A DNA stretch of 64,000 nucleotides from Archangiaceae bacterium (GCA_016879935.1 JAACJQ010000195.1:1-64000); one strand, 5' to 3'; shown: positions 42,161 to 51,510, counted from the first letter of the stretch. Numbers and translations: made by a program. Notes: a model not told the origin generated them from the letters alone.

Positions 42161-42604
42161 TTGAGCGTGGGTCAGGAACAGAGCCAGACGGCGAACGGCA
42201 CGAGCCCGTCCGGGTACCGTGTGCTCATCGTCGAAGACAACCCGCACATCATCGAGATGTACAGCTACGTGCTGAAGAAGCTGGCGGCGAACGAGCTCAA
42301 GGGCACCACGCCGCTCGAGGTGCACTTCGCCGCCGACGGTCACGCCGCGATGACGCTCTTGACCGACTCGCCGTTTCACCTCGTGATGACCGACCTCTAC
42401 ATGCCCGTGATGGACGGGTTTCAGCTGATCGAGAAGATCCGCTCCGAGCCGGCGCTCAAGGCGTTGCCGGTGGTCGCGATCTCGGCCGGCGGGCAAGACG
42501 CGAAAGACCGCGCCATGAAGCTGGGCGTGACGAGCTACCTCAAGAAGCCGGTGCGCTTCGCCGACGTGATGGACACCGTGAAGCAGTTGCTGCGCATCAC
42601 CTGA
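42161..42604 (+). CDS. Single-domain response regulator (receiver)
   Basis: TTG at 42161 (a GTG at 42167 is an alternative); 147 residues. Receiver motifs are complete: acidic pair Glu25-Asp26 (VLIVEDN), phospho-acceptor Asp78 (MTDLYMPVMDG), conserved Ser (ISAG) and Lys (SYLKKPV). There is no output domain, so it acts through partners. The kinase-like gene begins ten bases later, which suggests that the two proteins work together. Confidence 0.92.
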   Translation: MSVGQEQSQTANGTSPSGYRVLIVEDNPHIIEMYSYVLKKLAANELKGTTPLEVHFAADGHAAMTLLTDSPFHLVMTDLYMPVMDGFQLIEKIRSEPALKALPVVAISAGGQDAKDRAMKLGVTSYLKKPVRFADVMDTVKQLLRIT

Positions 42605-42614
42605 GAAAGAACCC

Positions 42615-44090
42615 ATGTCGCAGGCCATGACGAGAGACAAGGTCAGCGGAGACGCGCTCTTCATTCTGAAGAGCCTGAAGGAGAACGGCCGGCTCGGCCG
42701 CTCGAACAAGCTCGCGGACGTCAAGACGGCGCTCGAAAGCAGCGTCAGCCTCGAGTTCGACAGCTACTTCTTCTTCCTCCGCAAGTTCCACTACATCGCG
42801 ATGGATCGCGAGGCGCAGCTCAAGCTGACTGATCAGGGCGAGCGCGTCGTCGGCGGTGACTATCTCGACAAGTTCACCGGTGAGGTCGGCGAGTTCTTCG
42901 CTGATCAGATCACCGCTGACTCCGAGTCCGACGGCGGCGACTCGACGATGATGCAGCCGCCCGAAGCGCCGCCGCCTCCTCCCGCGACCGATCTCATTCT
43001 CGAGGAACCCAAAGCCATGCCTCCTCCTCCGCCCCGTGGCGGTGGCCGCAAGCCGCCCCAGCCCGAAGACTTCTCGCCGCCCTCGATGCCGCACGTCACC
43101 GCGCCCGAGGTGCAGCCGCAGCGTGGGTTCGCGCCCGCTCCCCTTCCCCTCACGGCCGCCGTCGCGGTGCAGCCCCAGCCCATGCAACTGAATCAAGTCT
43201 CGAGTCCGTCAGGCATCGCGAGTGGCGGAGGCAAGGGGCAGGACCTCGACCTGCGCTACCAGAAGTTCGACGCCATCGGCTCGGGCCCGCTCGGCACCGT
43301 CTACAAGGGCAAGCACAACGCGCTCGGCCTCGACGTGTGCGTGAAGGAGCTGAAGGACATCTTTGGCTACTTCTCGTTCCTCCAGCGCGGTGAGGTCATC
43401 AAGCGCCTCAAGAAGGAGCTGTGCGCGCAGGCGCAGGTTCGTCACCCGAGCATCATTCAGGTGCTCGACCAGAACACCGACCAGGCGCGCCCGTACTTCG
43501 TGATGGAGCTCTGCAAGGGCAGCCTGCGCGAGAAGCTCGAGGCGTCGGGCGGCAAGGGCATTCCCGTGCCGCAGGCGATTCGGTACTTCCTGCAGCTGTC
43601 GTACGCGTTGCGCGCCGCGCACCAGCAGGGCCTCACGCACCACAACATCAAGCCCGAGAACGTGCTGTTCGACGCGTACGGCAACGTGAAGATCGGCGAC
43701 TTCGGCCTCTCGCGCGTCATCGAGGTCGACCAGACCAAGGGCATGCCGCAGGTCTTCGTCGGCACCGGAGGCATGGGCTACATGAGCCCCGAGCTGATGG
43801 CGCGCGCGAAGGACGTGGGCCCGTCGAGCGACGTCTACGGCCTCGGCATTCTGCTCTACGAGATGCTGACGGGTCAGATTCCCGGCCGCCGGTCGCCGCT
43901 GCCGAGCGAGATCAACTCCGACTGCCCGACGAAGCTCGACCCGATCTTCGACAAGATGACGCAGGACCGCAAAGACTCGCGCTACCCCGACTTCGAGGCC
44001 GCGCTCGATGATTTCTACAACGCGTTCTCGGGCAAGGAATACCTCACCAAGGGCGACGTGATTCTCTCGAGCGAAGTCGCCGCGAGCTGA
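42615..44090 (+). CDS. Ser/Thr kinase-like protein with degenerate catalytic loop and N-terminal wHTH-like domain
   Basis: ATG at 42615; 491 residues. Residues 1-98 look like a small winged-helix-type domain, 110-200 are a Pro-rich linker, and 214-470 a protein kinase domain. The glycine loop (GSGPLGTV, 222-229), Lys244 (VCVKEL), helix C Glu268 and DFG (Asp362) are present. The catalytic HRD is HHN (342-344): Asp is replaced by Asn in HHNIKPEN. The rest of the loop (Lys346, Asn349) is intact. ATP binding is thus likely and phosphotransfer doubtful. A strong terminator follows. Confidence 0.9.
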   Translation: MSQAMTRDKVSGDALFILKSLKENGRLGRSNKLADVKTALESSVSLEFDSYFFFLRKFHYIAMDREAQLKLTDQGERVVGGDYLDKFTGEVGEFFADQITADSESDGGDSTMMQPPEAPPPPPATDLILEEPKAMPPPPPRGGGRKPPQPEDFSPPSMPHVTAPEVQPQRGFAPAPLPLTAAVAVQPQPMQLNQVSSPSGIASGGGKGQDLDLRYQKFDAIGSGPLGTVYKGKHNALGLDVCVKELKDIFGYFSFLQRGEVIKRLKKELCAQAQVRHPSIIQVLDQNTDQARPYFVMELCKGSLREKLEASGGKGIPVPQAIRYFLQLSYALRAAHQQGLTHHNIKPENVLFDAYGNVKIGDFGLSRVIEVDQTKGMPQVFVGTGGMGYMSPELMARAKDVGPSSDVYGLGILLYEMLTGQIPGRRSPLPSEINSDCPTKLDPIFDKMTQDRKDSRYPDFEAALDDFYNAFSGKEYLTKGDVILSSEVAAS

Positions 44091-44115
44091 TCAGCGTTCA
44101 TGACGCAATCACGGG

Positions 44116-44151
44116 AGGCCGAGCGCAGCTGCTCGGCCTTTCGTCGTTTTT
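44116..44151 (+). terminator. Rho-independent terminator after the kinase-like gene
   Basis: AGGCCGAGC (44116-44124) pairs perfectly with GCTCGGCCT (44131-44139) around a six-base loop, followed by TTCGTCGTTTTT. It ends the receiver/kinase transcription unit 26 bases after the stop codon. Confidence 0.9.
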
Positions 44152-44194
44152 GGGGCACCGAAACGCTCGCGTGACAGGTGTCTTCGCGAGTTCA

Positions 44195-44212
44195 CGTCAC
44201 GAGGGCGTGACG
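44195..44212. promoter_or_regulatory. Short perfect inverted repeat upstream of the glycosidase gene
   Basis: CGTCACG-AGGG-CGTGACG lies about 50 bases before the ATG at 44264. Related GTGACG/CGTGAC strings occur nearby. It could be an operator or a small stem in the leader. Confidence 0.3.
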
Positions 44213-44263
44213 CCAGAACGGCGCCGCTTCCGCGAGCGCGCGTGACGCGAGACATCTCGGTGC

Positions 44264-45826
44264 ATGAACCGATTGCTCGTCGTCGCCGTCGTCTTTCTCT
44301 CGCAGCTCACCTTCGCGGCTGATCAGTGGACCACGCCCTTCCAGGGCATTCGCCGCCTCGAGCGCACCACCTCGAACCAGCGCATTCACGCCGTCGTCGT
44401 CGACCTGAGCGCTCCGGGCGTGAAGCTGCAGTCGACCGCCTCGTCACAGCGCGGCCGCACGCCGACGTCGTTCGCGAAGCTCATCGGCGCGCAGGTGGCC
44501 ATCAACGCCGACTTCTTCAAGGCGGGCTACGTGACGAGCGGCCTCGCGGTGGGCAACGGCGTGAAGTGGCCCGACACCAACGACTCGCGCACGTACGGAA
44601 CGTTCGCGTTCGACACGACTCCGCTCGCGCCGCGCGTCGAGCTGCAACCGCCCGAACACGTGATGCAGCCCGCGTCGTGGATGAAGGGCGTCGTCTCGGG
44701 CCGCCCGCGCGTGCTCGCGAATGGCACCGTGCTCACGTCGACGGCCTCGGTCTGCGCGAACAACGTGCGGCACCCGCGCACGGCCATCGGGCTCTCCGCC
44801 GACAAGAAGAAGCTGTTCATGGTGGTCGTCGATGGGCGCTCGTCGGTGGCGGCCGGCATGACGTGCTCCGAGGTCGGCGCGCTGCTCAAGTCGCTCGGCG
44901 CGGCCGAAGGCATGAACCTCGACGGTGGCGGCTCGAGCGCGATGTACGTTCAGGGCTTCGGCACGGTGAACCGCCCCTCTGACGGCCAGGAGCGCGTCGT
45001 CGGCAATCACCTCGCCGTCTTCGCGAAGCCCACCGTGCGCACCGGCACGGTGAAAGGCGCGGTGTACGTGAGCGGCAACCTCACCAACCGCATCGCAGGC
45101 GCGGTCGTGCGCGTGTCGAACGGCATGAAGGCGACGACGCTGGCGAACGGGCTCTACGACTTCACGCTGCCCGTCGGCACGTACACCATCACCGCGTCGG
45201 CGCCCGGCTACACGTCGGCGTCGGTGAAGCGCACCATCACCGCGAGCACCACCATCTGGGGGAGCATTCCCCTCGTGCGCTCCGCGACGGCCGACTTCGA
45301 CAAAGACGGCGTGCTCGACTCGCGTGACAACTGCGTGCGCGTGAAGAACGCCAACCAGGCGAACAACGACCGCGATGCCGCGGGTGACGCGTGCGACGGC
45401 GATGACGACAACGATGGCCGGGCCGATGAAGACGACAACTGCCCGATGAAGGCGAACGCGAACCAGGCTGACTCCGACCGCGATGGCCTCGGAGACGTGT
45501 GCGACTCGACGCCCGGCACGCCGCGCCCGGTGGACCTGATCATCGACGAGCCGCTCGACACGGAAGGCCTCTGGCAGCCCGCGCCGCTCGACGACCTGAC
45601 GTTCCTCGAGTCGCTCGAGGTGCCGCTGCTCGTGGTCGATGACGAAGAAGGAGACCTCGAAGGCGTGCTGGTCGACGGTGACGAGGCCGAGCTTCCAGAG
45701 GACGTGCTCGATGCCGACGCCGAGGTGCTGAACGCGGAACAGGTGGGTTGCAGCTCGGCTCCGCTGCAGGGGCTGTGGCCGCTCGCGATGCTGGCGCTCG
45801 CCCTGCGCCGCCGTCGTCTTCACTGA
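44264..45826 (+). CDS. Secreted phosphodiester glycosidase (NAGPA-type) with TSP3 repeats and MYXO-CTERM tail
   Basis: ATG at 44264; 520 residues. Signal peptide (VVFLSQLTFA), then a NAGPA domain at about 40-275 with INADFFKAGY, RTAIGLS, VVVDGRS and the signature NLDGGGSSAMY. A carboxypeptidase-regulatory-like beta sandwich (280-340) follows, then thrombospondin type 3 calcium repeats (DFDKDGVLDSRDNC; DSDRDGLGDVCD), an acidic stalk and a MYXO-CTERM tail (GCSSAPLQG, hydrophobic helix, RRRR). The enzyme family cleaves N-acetylglucosamine phosphodiesters and is found on exopolysaccharide-related enzymes. It is probably displayed on the surface. Confidence 0.9.
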   Translation: MNRLLVVAVVFLSQLTFAADQWTTPFQGIRRLERTTSNQRIHAVVVDLSAPGVKLQSTASSQRGRTPTSFAKLIGAQVAINADFFKAGYVTSGLAVGNGVKWPDTNDSRTYGTFAFDTTPLAPRVELQPPEHVMQPASWMKGVVSGRPRVLANGTVLTSTASVCANNVRHPRTAIGLSADKKKLFMVVVDGRSSVAAGMTCSEVGALLKSLGAAEGMNLDGGGSSAMYVQGFGTVNRPSDGQERVVGNHLAVFAKPTVRTGTVKGAVYVSGNLTNRIAGAVVRVSNGMKATTLANGLYDFTLPVGTYTITASAPGYTSASVKRTITASTTIWGSIPLVRSATADFDKDGVLDSRDNCVRVKNANQANNDRDAAGDACDGDDDNDGRADEDDNCPMKANANQADSDRDGLGDVCDSTPGTPRPVDLIIDEPLDTEGLWQPAPLDDLTFLESLEVPLLVVDDEEGDLEGVLVDGDEAELPEDVLDADAEVLNAEQVGCSSAPLQGLWPLAMLALALRRRRLH

Positions 45827-46533
45827 TTGCGCTGAGACACCCACTGTTGGTGGAGCCCGTCGATGTCTGGCACGAAGCGCCGGCCTTCGATGGGCGTCGC
45901 CTTGAGAATGCGGTCGAGACGGAAGATGCGGGCCTGCTGCTTGTCGACGTCGCGCGCGAGCAGGTACCAGGCGGGGCTCTCGACGAGCAGGCCATGCGGT
46001 TCGACCACACGCACGGTCTCGGCGCCGTGGCGATCGCGGTAGCGCAGCGACAGCACGTGACCTTCCCAGAACGCCTCTTCACACACGCGCAGCAGTCCTG
46101 AAGCGACCGGTCCGAGCTCGGCGTAGACGCGCGCCGAGGCAGGCCGGCCGACGATCACCCGCTTGACGAGCCGGCGAAGCGAGCGGGCGCGCTCCTTCGG
46201 CAGACTCGCGAGCATTCGGGTCAGCCCACGCTCGGCCTGCTTCGACCACGGCGTCGACACGGTGCGGGCCATCACGGTCGTCGCGACCCACAAAGCGACC
46301 AGCTCGTCCTGCGCGAAGTGCACGCCGACGAGGCCCCGGTCTTCGGACAAGCGCACGCCGCCGCCCGGGCCACCTTCGGCGTCGATGGGCAGGCCCCGTT
46401 CGCGCAGCGTCGCCAGGTCGCGCAGCACCGTTCGCCGGCTCACCCCGAGCTGACGTGCGAACGAGGCGACGGTGCCCTGTTCACGTGCCTCGAGCAGCTC
46501 CTTCAGGTCCAGCACCCGGCTTGCGCGCGTCAT
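45820..46533 (-). CDS. YafY-type regulator (HTH_11 plus WYL domain)
   Basis: ATG at 46533 has a GGAGG four bases upstream. 237 residues: an N-terminal helix-turn-helix (FARQLGVSRRTVLRDLATLRERG) and a C-terminal WYL domain (VEPHGLLVESPAWYLLARD, FRLDRI). WYL domains sense nucleic acids or other ligands. The gene is divergent from the alpha/beta hydrolase gene at 46618 with a perfect palindrome between. Its 3' end overlaps the convergent glycosidase gene by seven bases. Confidence 0.92.
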   Translation of the reverse strand: MTRASRVLDLKELLEAREQGTVASFARQLGVSRRTVLRDLATLRERGLPIDAEGGPGGGVRLSEDRGLVGVHFAQDELVALWVATTVMARTVSTPWSKQAERGLTRMLASLPKERARSLRRLVKRVIVGRPASARVYAELGPVASGLLRVCEEAFWEGHVLSLRYRDRHGAETVRVVEPHGLLVESPAWYLLARDVDKQQARIFRLDRILKATPIEGRRFVPDIDGLHQQWVSQRNQ

Positions 46534-46548
46534 CGACCCTCCACGAGA

Positions 46549-46571
46549 TGGGTGACCGTTTCTGTCACCCA
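46549..46571. promoter_or_regulatory. Operator palindrome TGGGTGAC-N7-GTCACCCA
   Basis: Perfect eight-base arms with a seven-base spacer lie in the 84-base divergent gap, 16 bases before the regulator start and 47 before the hydrolase start. GTGAC/GTCAC-type palindromes are typical of YafY-family regulators, so this is probably the operator of the adjacent WYL protein. Confidence 0.7.
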
Positions 46572-46617
46572 CCCTTGCTACCACGGTCGGGTCGTTCACC
46601 TCTCACCGGAGCTCCTC

Positions 46618-47367
46618 ATGTCCCAGTTCCTCACGTTGGCCGTCGATGACGGCGGCGGTGGTGCCGCCCTGCCCCTCGTCTTCCTTCACTCGGCGGGTGG
46701 AAACGCGTCTCAGTTCGAGGCGCAGCTGAAGCACTTTCGACGAACCCGGCGCGCGCTGGCCTTCGACCTTCGCGGGCATGGGCGCTCAGCGGGCGGGCGT
46801 AGCGACGACCTCGCGCAGCACGCAGCCGACGTGCTCGGAAGTCTCGACCAGCTCGGTCTGCGCCGTGTCGCGCTCTGTGGCCACAGCTGGGGCTCGGCGG
46901 TGGCGCTCGAGGCTGCGGCGCGTGAGCCGAGCCGCTTCGCCGGAGTCTTCTTCATCGACCCGGCCTCGGACGGGCGGGCGATTCCCCGGGCGGAAGCGGA
47001 CGGGCTCTTGGCGGCGCTCGCCGCCGACTACGAAGCCACCGTCACCGCGTACTGGCGGTCGCTGCTCGCTGGCGCACGGCCCGACGACGCCGGGCGCATT
47101 CTCGAGGCGCTGCTCACCTGTGCTCCTGAGGTGGTCATCGGCACCCTCGCCTGCACGTTGCGGTGGGACCCTGTCTCGCGCCTCGATGCGCTGACGATGC
47201 CGAGGCACGCGCTCATCACCCCGTTCAACGACGTGCCCTCGGCGTGGCACCGACTTGTGCCGTCACTGCCGCACTCGCGCATCGAGCACACGAGCCACTG
47301 GCCGCACGTCGACGCGCCCGACGAGGTGAACGAACGCCTCGAGCGCTTCTTCGACCCGCTGCGCTGA
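46618..47367 (+). CDS. Alpha/beta hydrolase
   Basis: ATG at 46618 has a GGAG six bases upstream; 249 residues, soluble. Catalytic triad: Ser in CGHSWGSAVAL, Asp in ITPFND and His in EHTSHWPHVD; the oxyanion motif is LHSAGGN and the strand 4 motif FDLRGHGRS. The substrate is unknown. Its divergent neighbour is a WYL regulator with a clear operator between, so expression is probably induced by a specific ligand. Confidence 0.9.
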   Translation: MSQFLTLAVDDGGGGAALPLVFLHSAGGNASQFEAQLKHFRRTRRALAFDLRGHGRSAGGRSDDLAQHAADVLGSLDQLGLRRVALCGHSWGSAVALEAAAREPSRFAGVFFIDPASDGRAIPRAEADGLLAALAADYEATVTAYWRSLLAGARPDDAGRILEALLTCAPEVVIGTLACTLRWDPVSRLDALTMPRHALITPFNDVPSAWHRLVPSLPHSRIEHTSHWPHVDAPDEVNERLERFFDPLR

Positions 47368-47369
47368 GT

Positions 47370-48143
47370 TCACGCGCCGCCCGCCATCACGAGCTTCGAG
47401 AAGTCGCCCTTCGCGAGCGCGGCCTCGTCGATGAACCAGTCGACGTCTTCGACGTCCCCGAACTCCGCGCCGAGCTCGTCATCGGAGTTGAGTTGAAGCA
47501 GCAGCCGCAACCCCTCCTCCTGCACCGAGTAGCCGTTGTGGTCGCGATGGCCGAGCAGGTGCGTGGGGTAGAAGCCGGACGCCATCGACGGCGCGGAGTA
47601 ACGGCGACGTTCTTCGGCCGACAACGTGCTCGCGACGAGCGGCTCCATCGCGTTCGGCAACATCCACCCCGGCGTCAGGTGCACACGGCAGGTGGCGTAC
47701 GGCTCGCGGTCGTCGTCGTCCCAGCCCTCGGGGAGTTCACGGCGAACCAACTTCGCGGTCGGCGGGGTGTACAGCACGACGCCTTCGCCGCAGTGCAGTT
47801 GCTCACCGCGCGGAACGTCGAGCAGGAAGAACGACAGCAGGCCCTTCGACGGCAACGCCTTCGCAGCTTCGAACACCGACAGCGACGCGAGGTCGAACTG
47901 GCCGACGAAGAAGAGCGGGTTCTTCTCGACGGTTGGCCACTTCGTGGGTGCAGGGAGATCGGGCAAGCCGCCGAAACGGGTCGCGCCGAGGTCGAGTTCG
48001 TCGTCGGTCGCTTCGAGGTCGAGCCACACCGTCGGCGCCAGCAAGGCGTCAGCGTGCCGCTGGAGCTTCGCCGCGATGAGCCGTTCGACGAGCTGCTGCT
48101 TCTGCACCTGCTCCGAGGGTCGCTTCGGTTTCCTGAAGGCCAT
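47370..48143 (-). CDS. DUF1963 (YwqG-like) protein
   Basis: ATG at 48143; 257 residues, cytosolic. Family motifs: RFGGLPDLP followed by WP, PLFFVGQFDLASL, FFLLD, LLGHRD and a C-terminal LLLQLNSDDELGAEFGD followed by WFIDEAALAKGDFS. DUF1963 proteins are widespread and have no firmly assigned function. The gene lies nine bases downstream of hflX and is probably co-transcribed. Confidence 0.9.
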   Translation of the reverse strand: MAFRKPKRPSEQVQKQQLVERLIAAKLQRHADALLAPTVWLDLEATDDELDLGATRFGGLPDLPAPTKWPTVEKNPLFFVGQFDLASLSVFEAAKALPSKGLLSFFLLDVPRGEQLHCGEGVVLYTPPTAKLVRRELPEGWDDDDREPYATCRVHLTPGWMLPNAMEPLVASTLSAEERRRYSAPSMASGFYPTHLLGHRDHNGYSVQEEGLRLLLQLNSDDELGAEFGDVEDVDWFIDEAALAKGDFSKLVMAGGA

Positions 48144-48152
48144 GCCCGAACA

Positions 48153-49829
48153 CTACGACTCGTTCACGGCCGCATGGAGCGCTTCTGCCTTCTCGCTCTG
48201 CCCCTCGGCGAACAGCGTCGTCTCGGCCTTCTCGAGCAGCTCGTCGAAGCCACGGCGATCGAGCGCGCTCACCGCGACGCCGCCGTGCGCACGAAGCAAC
48301 GCGTCGACCTGCTCCGCCGACAACCGGTCGACCTTGTTCCACACCTTGAGGCGCGGCCGCTCGCTCAGCTCGAGCGACCCGAGAATCTTCTCGACCGCTT
48401 CCACTTGCGCGTCTCTCGCAGGGTCGGAGGCATCGATGACGTGCAGCAACAGCGACGCGTCTTCGAGCTCTTCGAGCGTCGCGCGGAACGCGGCCACCAG
48501 GTCTTTCGGCAGGTCGCGAATGAAGCCCACCGTGTCGGTGATGATGACCTCGTGCTCTCGGGGGAAGCGCAGGCGCCGCGACGTCGGGTCGAGCGTGGCG
48601 AAGAGCTTGTCCTCGGCAAGCACGTCACTTTTCGTGAGCGCGTTGAGCAGCGTCGACTTGCCCGCGTTCGTGTAGCCGACGATGGAGATGATGGGCAGGT
48701 CGCGGCGCGTCCTCTGCCGACGGCGCGTACGGCGGTCTCCCGAGAGCTGCTCGAGCTTGCGGTCGAGCATGGTGATGCGATCGCGTACGCGGCGACGGTC
48801 GATCTCGAGCTTCGTCTCGCCGGGGCCGCGGCCTCCGACGCCACCACCCATCAGGCGCGACATCGACTCGTTGGCGCCGACGAGCCGCGGCATCAAGTAC
48901 TTCAGCTGCGCGAGCTCGACCTGCAGCTTGCCTTCGGCGCTCTGCGCACGCTGCGCGAAGATGTCGAGGATGAGCTGCGTGCGGTCGAGCACCTTCATGC
49001 TGGTCGCTTCGCTGATGCCGCGCGCCTGACTGGGCGAGAGTTCCTTGTCGAGAATGAGCACGTCGCCGTGCAGTTGCATCGAGCGCAGGTTGAGCTCGTC
49101 GAGCTTGCCCTTGCCGATGAGGTACTTCGGGTCGGCCTGCCGTCGCATCTGCAGCACTTCGTCGACGACCTCGACGCCTGCGGTGCGCGCGAGTTCCTTC
49201 AGCTCGGTGAGCGAGGCTTCGCTGTCACCGCGTCGGCCATCGAGACACACCGCGACGAGCACGGCGCGTTCACGGTCTCCCACCTTGCGGGCGGTGGCCT
49301 TCGAGGCGAGCTCGTCTTCGAGCGCTTCGATGGTGGCCGCGAAGTCGGGCTGGCCGTCGAACACCGAGCGCAACGTCTCGGTGCGCCACAACGAGCCGTC
49401 GTGGTTCTCGGGCAGCAGATGCGCGTAGTGCAGCACGCCAGGTTCGCCGTTCGGAGCGACGCCGATCGCCGCGACGAGGTCGAGCCGCAGCAGCGCGAGG
49501 TCGGTGAGGTCGTCGCGGGTGAGCGGCTCGGACTTGAGGTGCGTGTGCACGAGGCGCAGACCGCGCAGACGAACCTGACCCGCGCGCGTACGGCCGATGT
49601 CGGGCAGCTCGAGCTTGTGCGCGTTGCCGACGATGACGGCGTCGACTTCGCCTTTGCGCGTGAGCAGCACGCCGACCTGACGGTTCGTCTCGTGGCTGAA
49701 CTCGACGAGGTGGCGCGCGAGCTCGGCGCTGACGATGTCGCTGGTCGAGACACGGCGGCGGAAGGTGTTGCGCAGGTGCTTCAGCTCACTCGGCTTGAGG
49801 CCGAGGGTGTTGCCTGAGGGTTCGTTCAT
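48153..49829 (-). CDS. hflX: Ribosome-associated GTPase HflX with extended N-terminus
   Basis: ATG at 49829; 558 residues, longer than the E. coli protein (about 426) because of an N-terminal extension of about 150 residues. The HflX domain ([34 protein letters not shown]-rich helix, [21 protein letters not shown]) precedes the G domain: G1 [10 protein letters not shown]2/G3 [11 protein letters not shown]4 NKVD. HflX splits stalled or hibernating ribosomes under stress. The long form occurs in several bacterial groups. Confidence 0.95.
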   Translation of the reverse strand: MNEPSGNTLGLKPSELKHLRNTFRRRVSTSDIVSAELARHLVEFSHETNRQVGVLLTRKGEVDAVIVGNAHKLELPDIGRTRAGQVRLRGLRLVHTHLKSEPLTRDDLTDLALLRLDLVAAIGVAPNGEPGVLHYAHLLPENHDGSLWRTETLRSVFDGQPDFAATIEALEDELASKATARKVGDRERAVLVAVCLDGRRGDSEASLTELKELARTAGVEVVDEVLQMRRQADPKYLIGKGKLDELNLRSMQLHGDVLILDKELSPSQARGISEATSMKVLDRTQLILDIFAQRAQSAEGKLQVELAQLKYLMPRLVGANESMSRLMGGGVGGRGPGETKLEIDRRRVRDRITMLDRKLEQLSGDRRTRRRQRTRRDLPIISIVGYTNAGKSTLLNALTKSDVLAEDKLFATLDPTSRRLRFPREHEVIITDTVGFIRDLPKDLVAAFRATLEELEDASLLLHVIDASDPARDAQVEAVEKILGSLELSERPRLKVWNKVDRLSAEQVDALLRAHGGVAVSALDRRGFDELLEKAETTLFAEGQSEKAEALHAAVNES

Positions 49830-50019
49830 GTGGCGATGGTGAGGCGATAGCGTTGGCGCCTCGCCGCGGCAACGGTCGTCGTCGCACGGGCGGGCAGGAA
49901 GAAGTCGGGGCTCCGCGGTCGCTCAGATCATCGCGCGCTGCTGACGGACGGTCTCGCGCGAGCTGACGTCGTCGTACGAGAATCAGCAAGCCCCCAGCTC
50001 CACGGTGCGGAGAGTCGGT

Positions 50020-50136
50020 CCTCCGGCATGAGCGCGGTGATTGGTGAGTCGAGACGAAGCCACCCGGGTGAAGCCAGCCGTCCGGTCGCCTCGTCCACCG
50101 AATACGAACGCGGTGCTCCCGAGGCGCGCACTGACC
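50020..50136 (-). pseudogene. Degenerate second copy of the GH5 C-terminal segment
   Basis: Within the 307-base stretch 49830-50136, which has no intact gene, the minus strand one frame off reads GAPRSYSVDEATGRL. This resembles GTPGSYSLDEATQTF in the C-terminal domain of the adjacent GH5 gene, including at the DNA level around TATTCG-TGGACGAGGCGAC. It seems to be a decayed partial duplication. The rest of the gap shows nothing. Confidence 0.4.
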
Positions 50137-51480
50137 TCAGCGTTTGCGAACGAGTGTGACCCGCACGTCGGAGGCCGTCGCTTCGACGAAGCCCACGCCT
50201 CCGTCGACCGACCACGTGCACCCATCGCACTGGGCCGTCGCGTCGACCCACGCCGAAGGCAACGCCACCACCGTCGGCGCGGTGAGCGTCGCATCACGCG
50301 TGAACGAGAACGTGAACGTCTGCGTCGCCTCGTCCAGCGAATAGGAGCCGGGCGTTCCCGCCACACGCTCGGGAGCGGGGCGCACGATGCCGCGCGCGAG
50401 CTCGGGCTTCACACCACCATCGGCCAGCGCGAGCCCGTATCCGTCGTCTTCACGCGTGAACTCCCAGTACATGGCGCCCGCGTTCACCGCGCCGTGCGAG
50501 GCGTACTGCGCGTCCATGTACTCGACGATGCCAGGGTGGCTCGCGTTGCCGCCGTACTCTCCGATGACGAGCGCGGCACCGAGTGCATCTGCTTCGGCGC
50601 GCAGCAGCTTCGCGTTCTCGAGAATCGCCGCGCGCCGTTCCGGTCGAAAACCCAGCCCACGCTCGGCATCGGGGTCGTACGCATGCGGCGCCTAGACGAT
50701 GTTGGGCTCGTCGAACCGCGGGAGCGCGGTCGGCAGGCCCAGGTTCCGGCTCGCGGCGGGCTCGAAGAAGCCAATCCAGTCAGGGCGCTCGGCGCGCACC
50801 TCGGCGAGCACGTCGCGATACAGCGGCGCCAGGCGCGTCTTCTCGAACACGTCGTTCGGCAGCGAGCCCCACGGCGGCTCGTTCATCGGGTCGAACCCGA
50901 TGACGCCGCGCTCGTCCTTCAGCGCCTTCGCCACCTGCCGCCACGCGCTCGCGTACTTCGCTTTGAGCTCCTTGCTCGACCAGAAGCCATCGACGCACGC
51001 GATGACCTGCGTCGAAAGGGCGTTGAGGAACCACGGCGTCACCGGGCGGTACGCGGCGTAGTTCGCCTCATCACACGTCCACCGCGGAGCCCCGTTCGCG
51101 CCGACGAAGCCCTCGCCGTACAGGTCCTGGTGCAGGTCGATGAAGACGAGGAGTCCGGCTCCAGTCGCGAGCGAGACGCGTCGGCGCAGCTCGGCGAGGT
51201 ACGTCTCGTCGTAGACGTCGCGGGTCGGCTCGATGGCGCTCCACGAGACGAGAAAGCGCACCGAGTTGAAGCCCCACGCGCGCAGTTGCTGGTAGTCGGG
51301 CGTGTCGTGGAAATCGAAGTACGGCTTCGTCTTGTGTTTCCCGCTCACGTTCACGCCACGAAGAATGACGGCCCGGCCCTGCGGGTCGCGGAGGAAGCCG
51401 CTCTTCACGGAGTAGCTGGCGGGCGGCGGTGGCGCCGCTGGCACACACGAGACGAGCAGGAACAGGCCGAACCAACGCAC
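50137..51480 (-). pseudogene. GH5-family glycosidase (endoglycoceramidase/cellulase type) interrupted by an in-frame TAG
   Basis: GTG at 51480, signal/lipobox region FLLVSC, then a GH5 barrel: LRGVNVSG, GFNSVRFLVSW, VFIDLHQD, and acid/base Glu201 in DPMNEPPWG. Codon 263 (50692-50694) is TAG, after FDEPNIV. The frame continues at once with APHAYDP and includes the nucleophile Glu308 in VIGEYGG, then a beta-sandwich C-terminal domain, to TGA at 50137. Relatives read NIVYAPHxYDP, so the TAG replaces a Tyr codon. A product ending at 262 would lack the nucleophile and be inactive. Possible explanations are a recent nonsense mutation, a sequencing error or suppression. Confidence 0.88.
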
Positions 51481-51510
51481 CTGCCCACTCTCTCACGATG
51501 AACGTGGACC

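Noticed and set aside
47163-49817. Long plus-strand frame over DUF1963 and hflX
   Set aside because: Same shadow effect; it crosses gene boundaries and has no recognisable domain.
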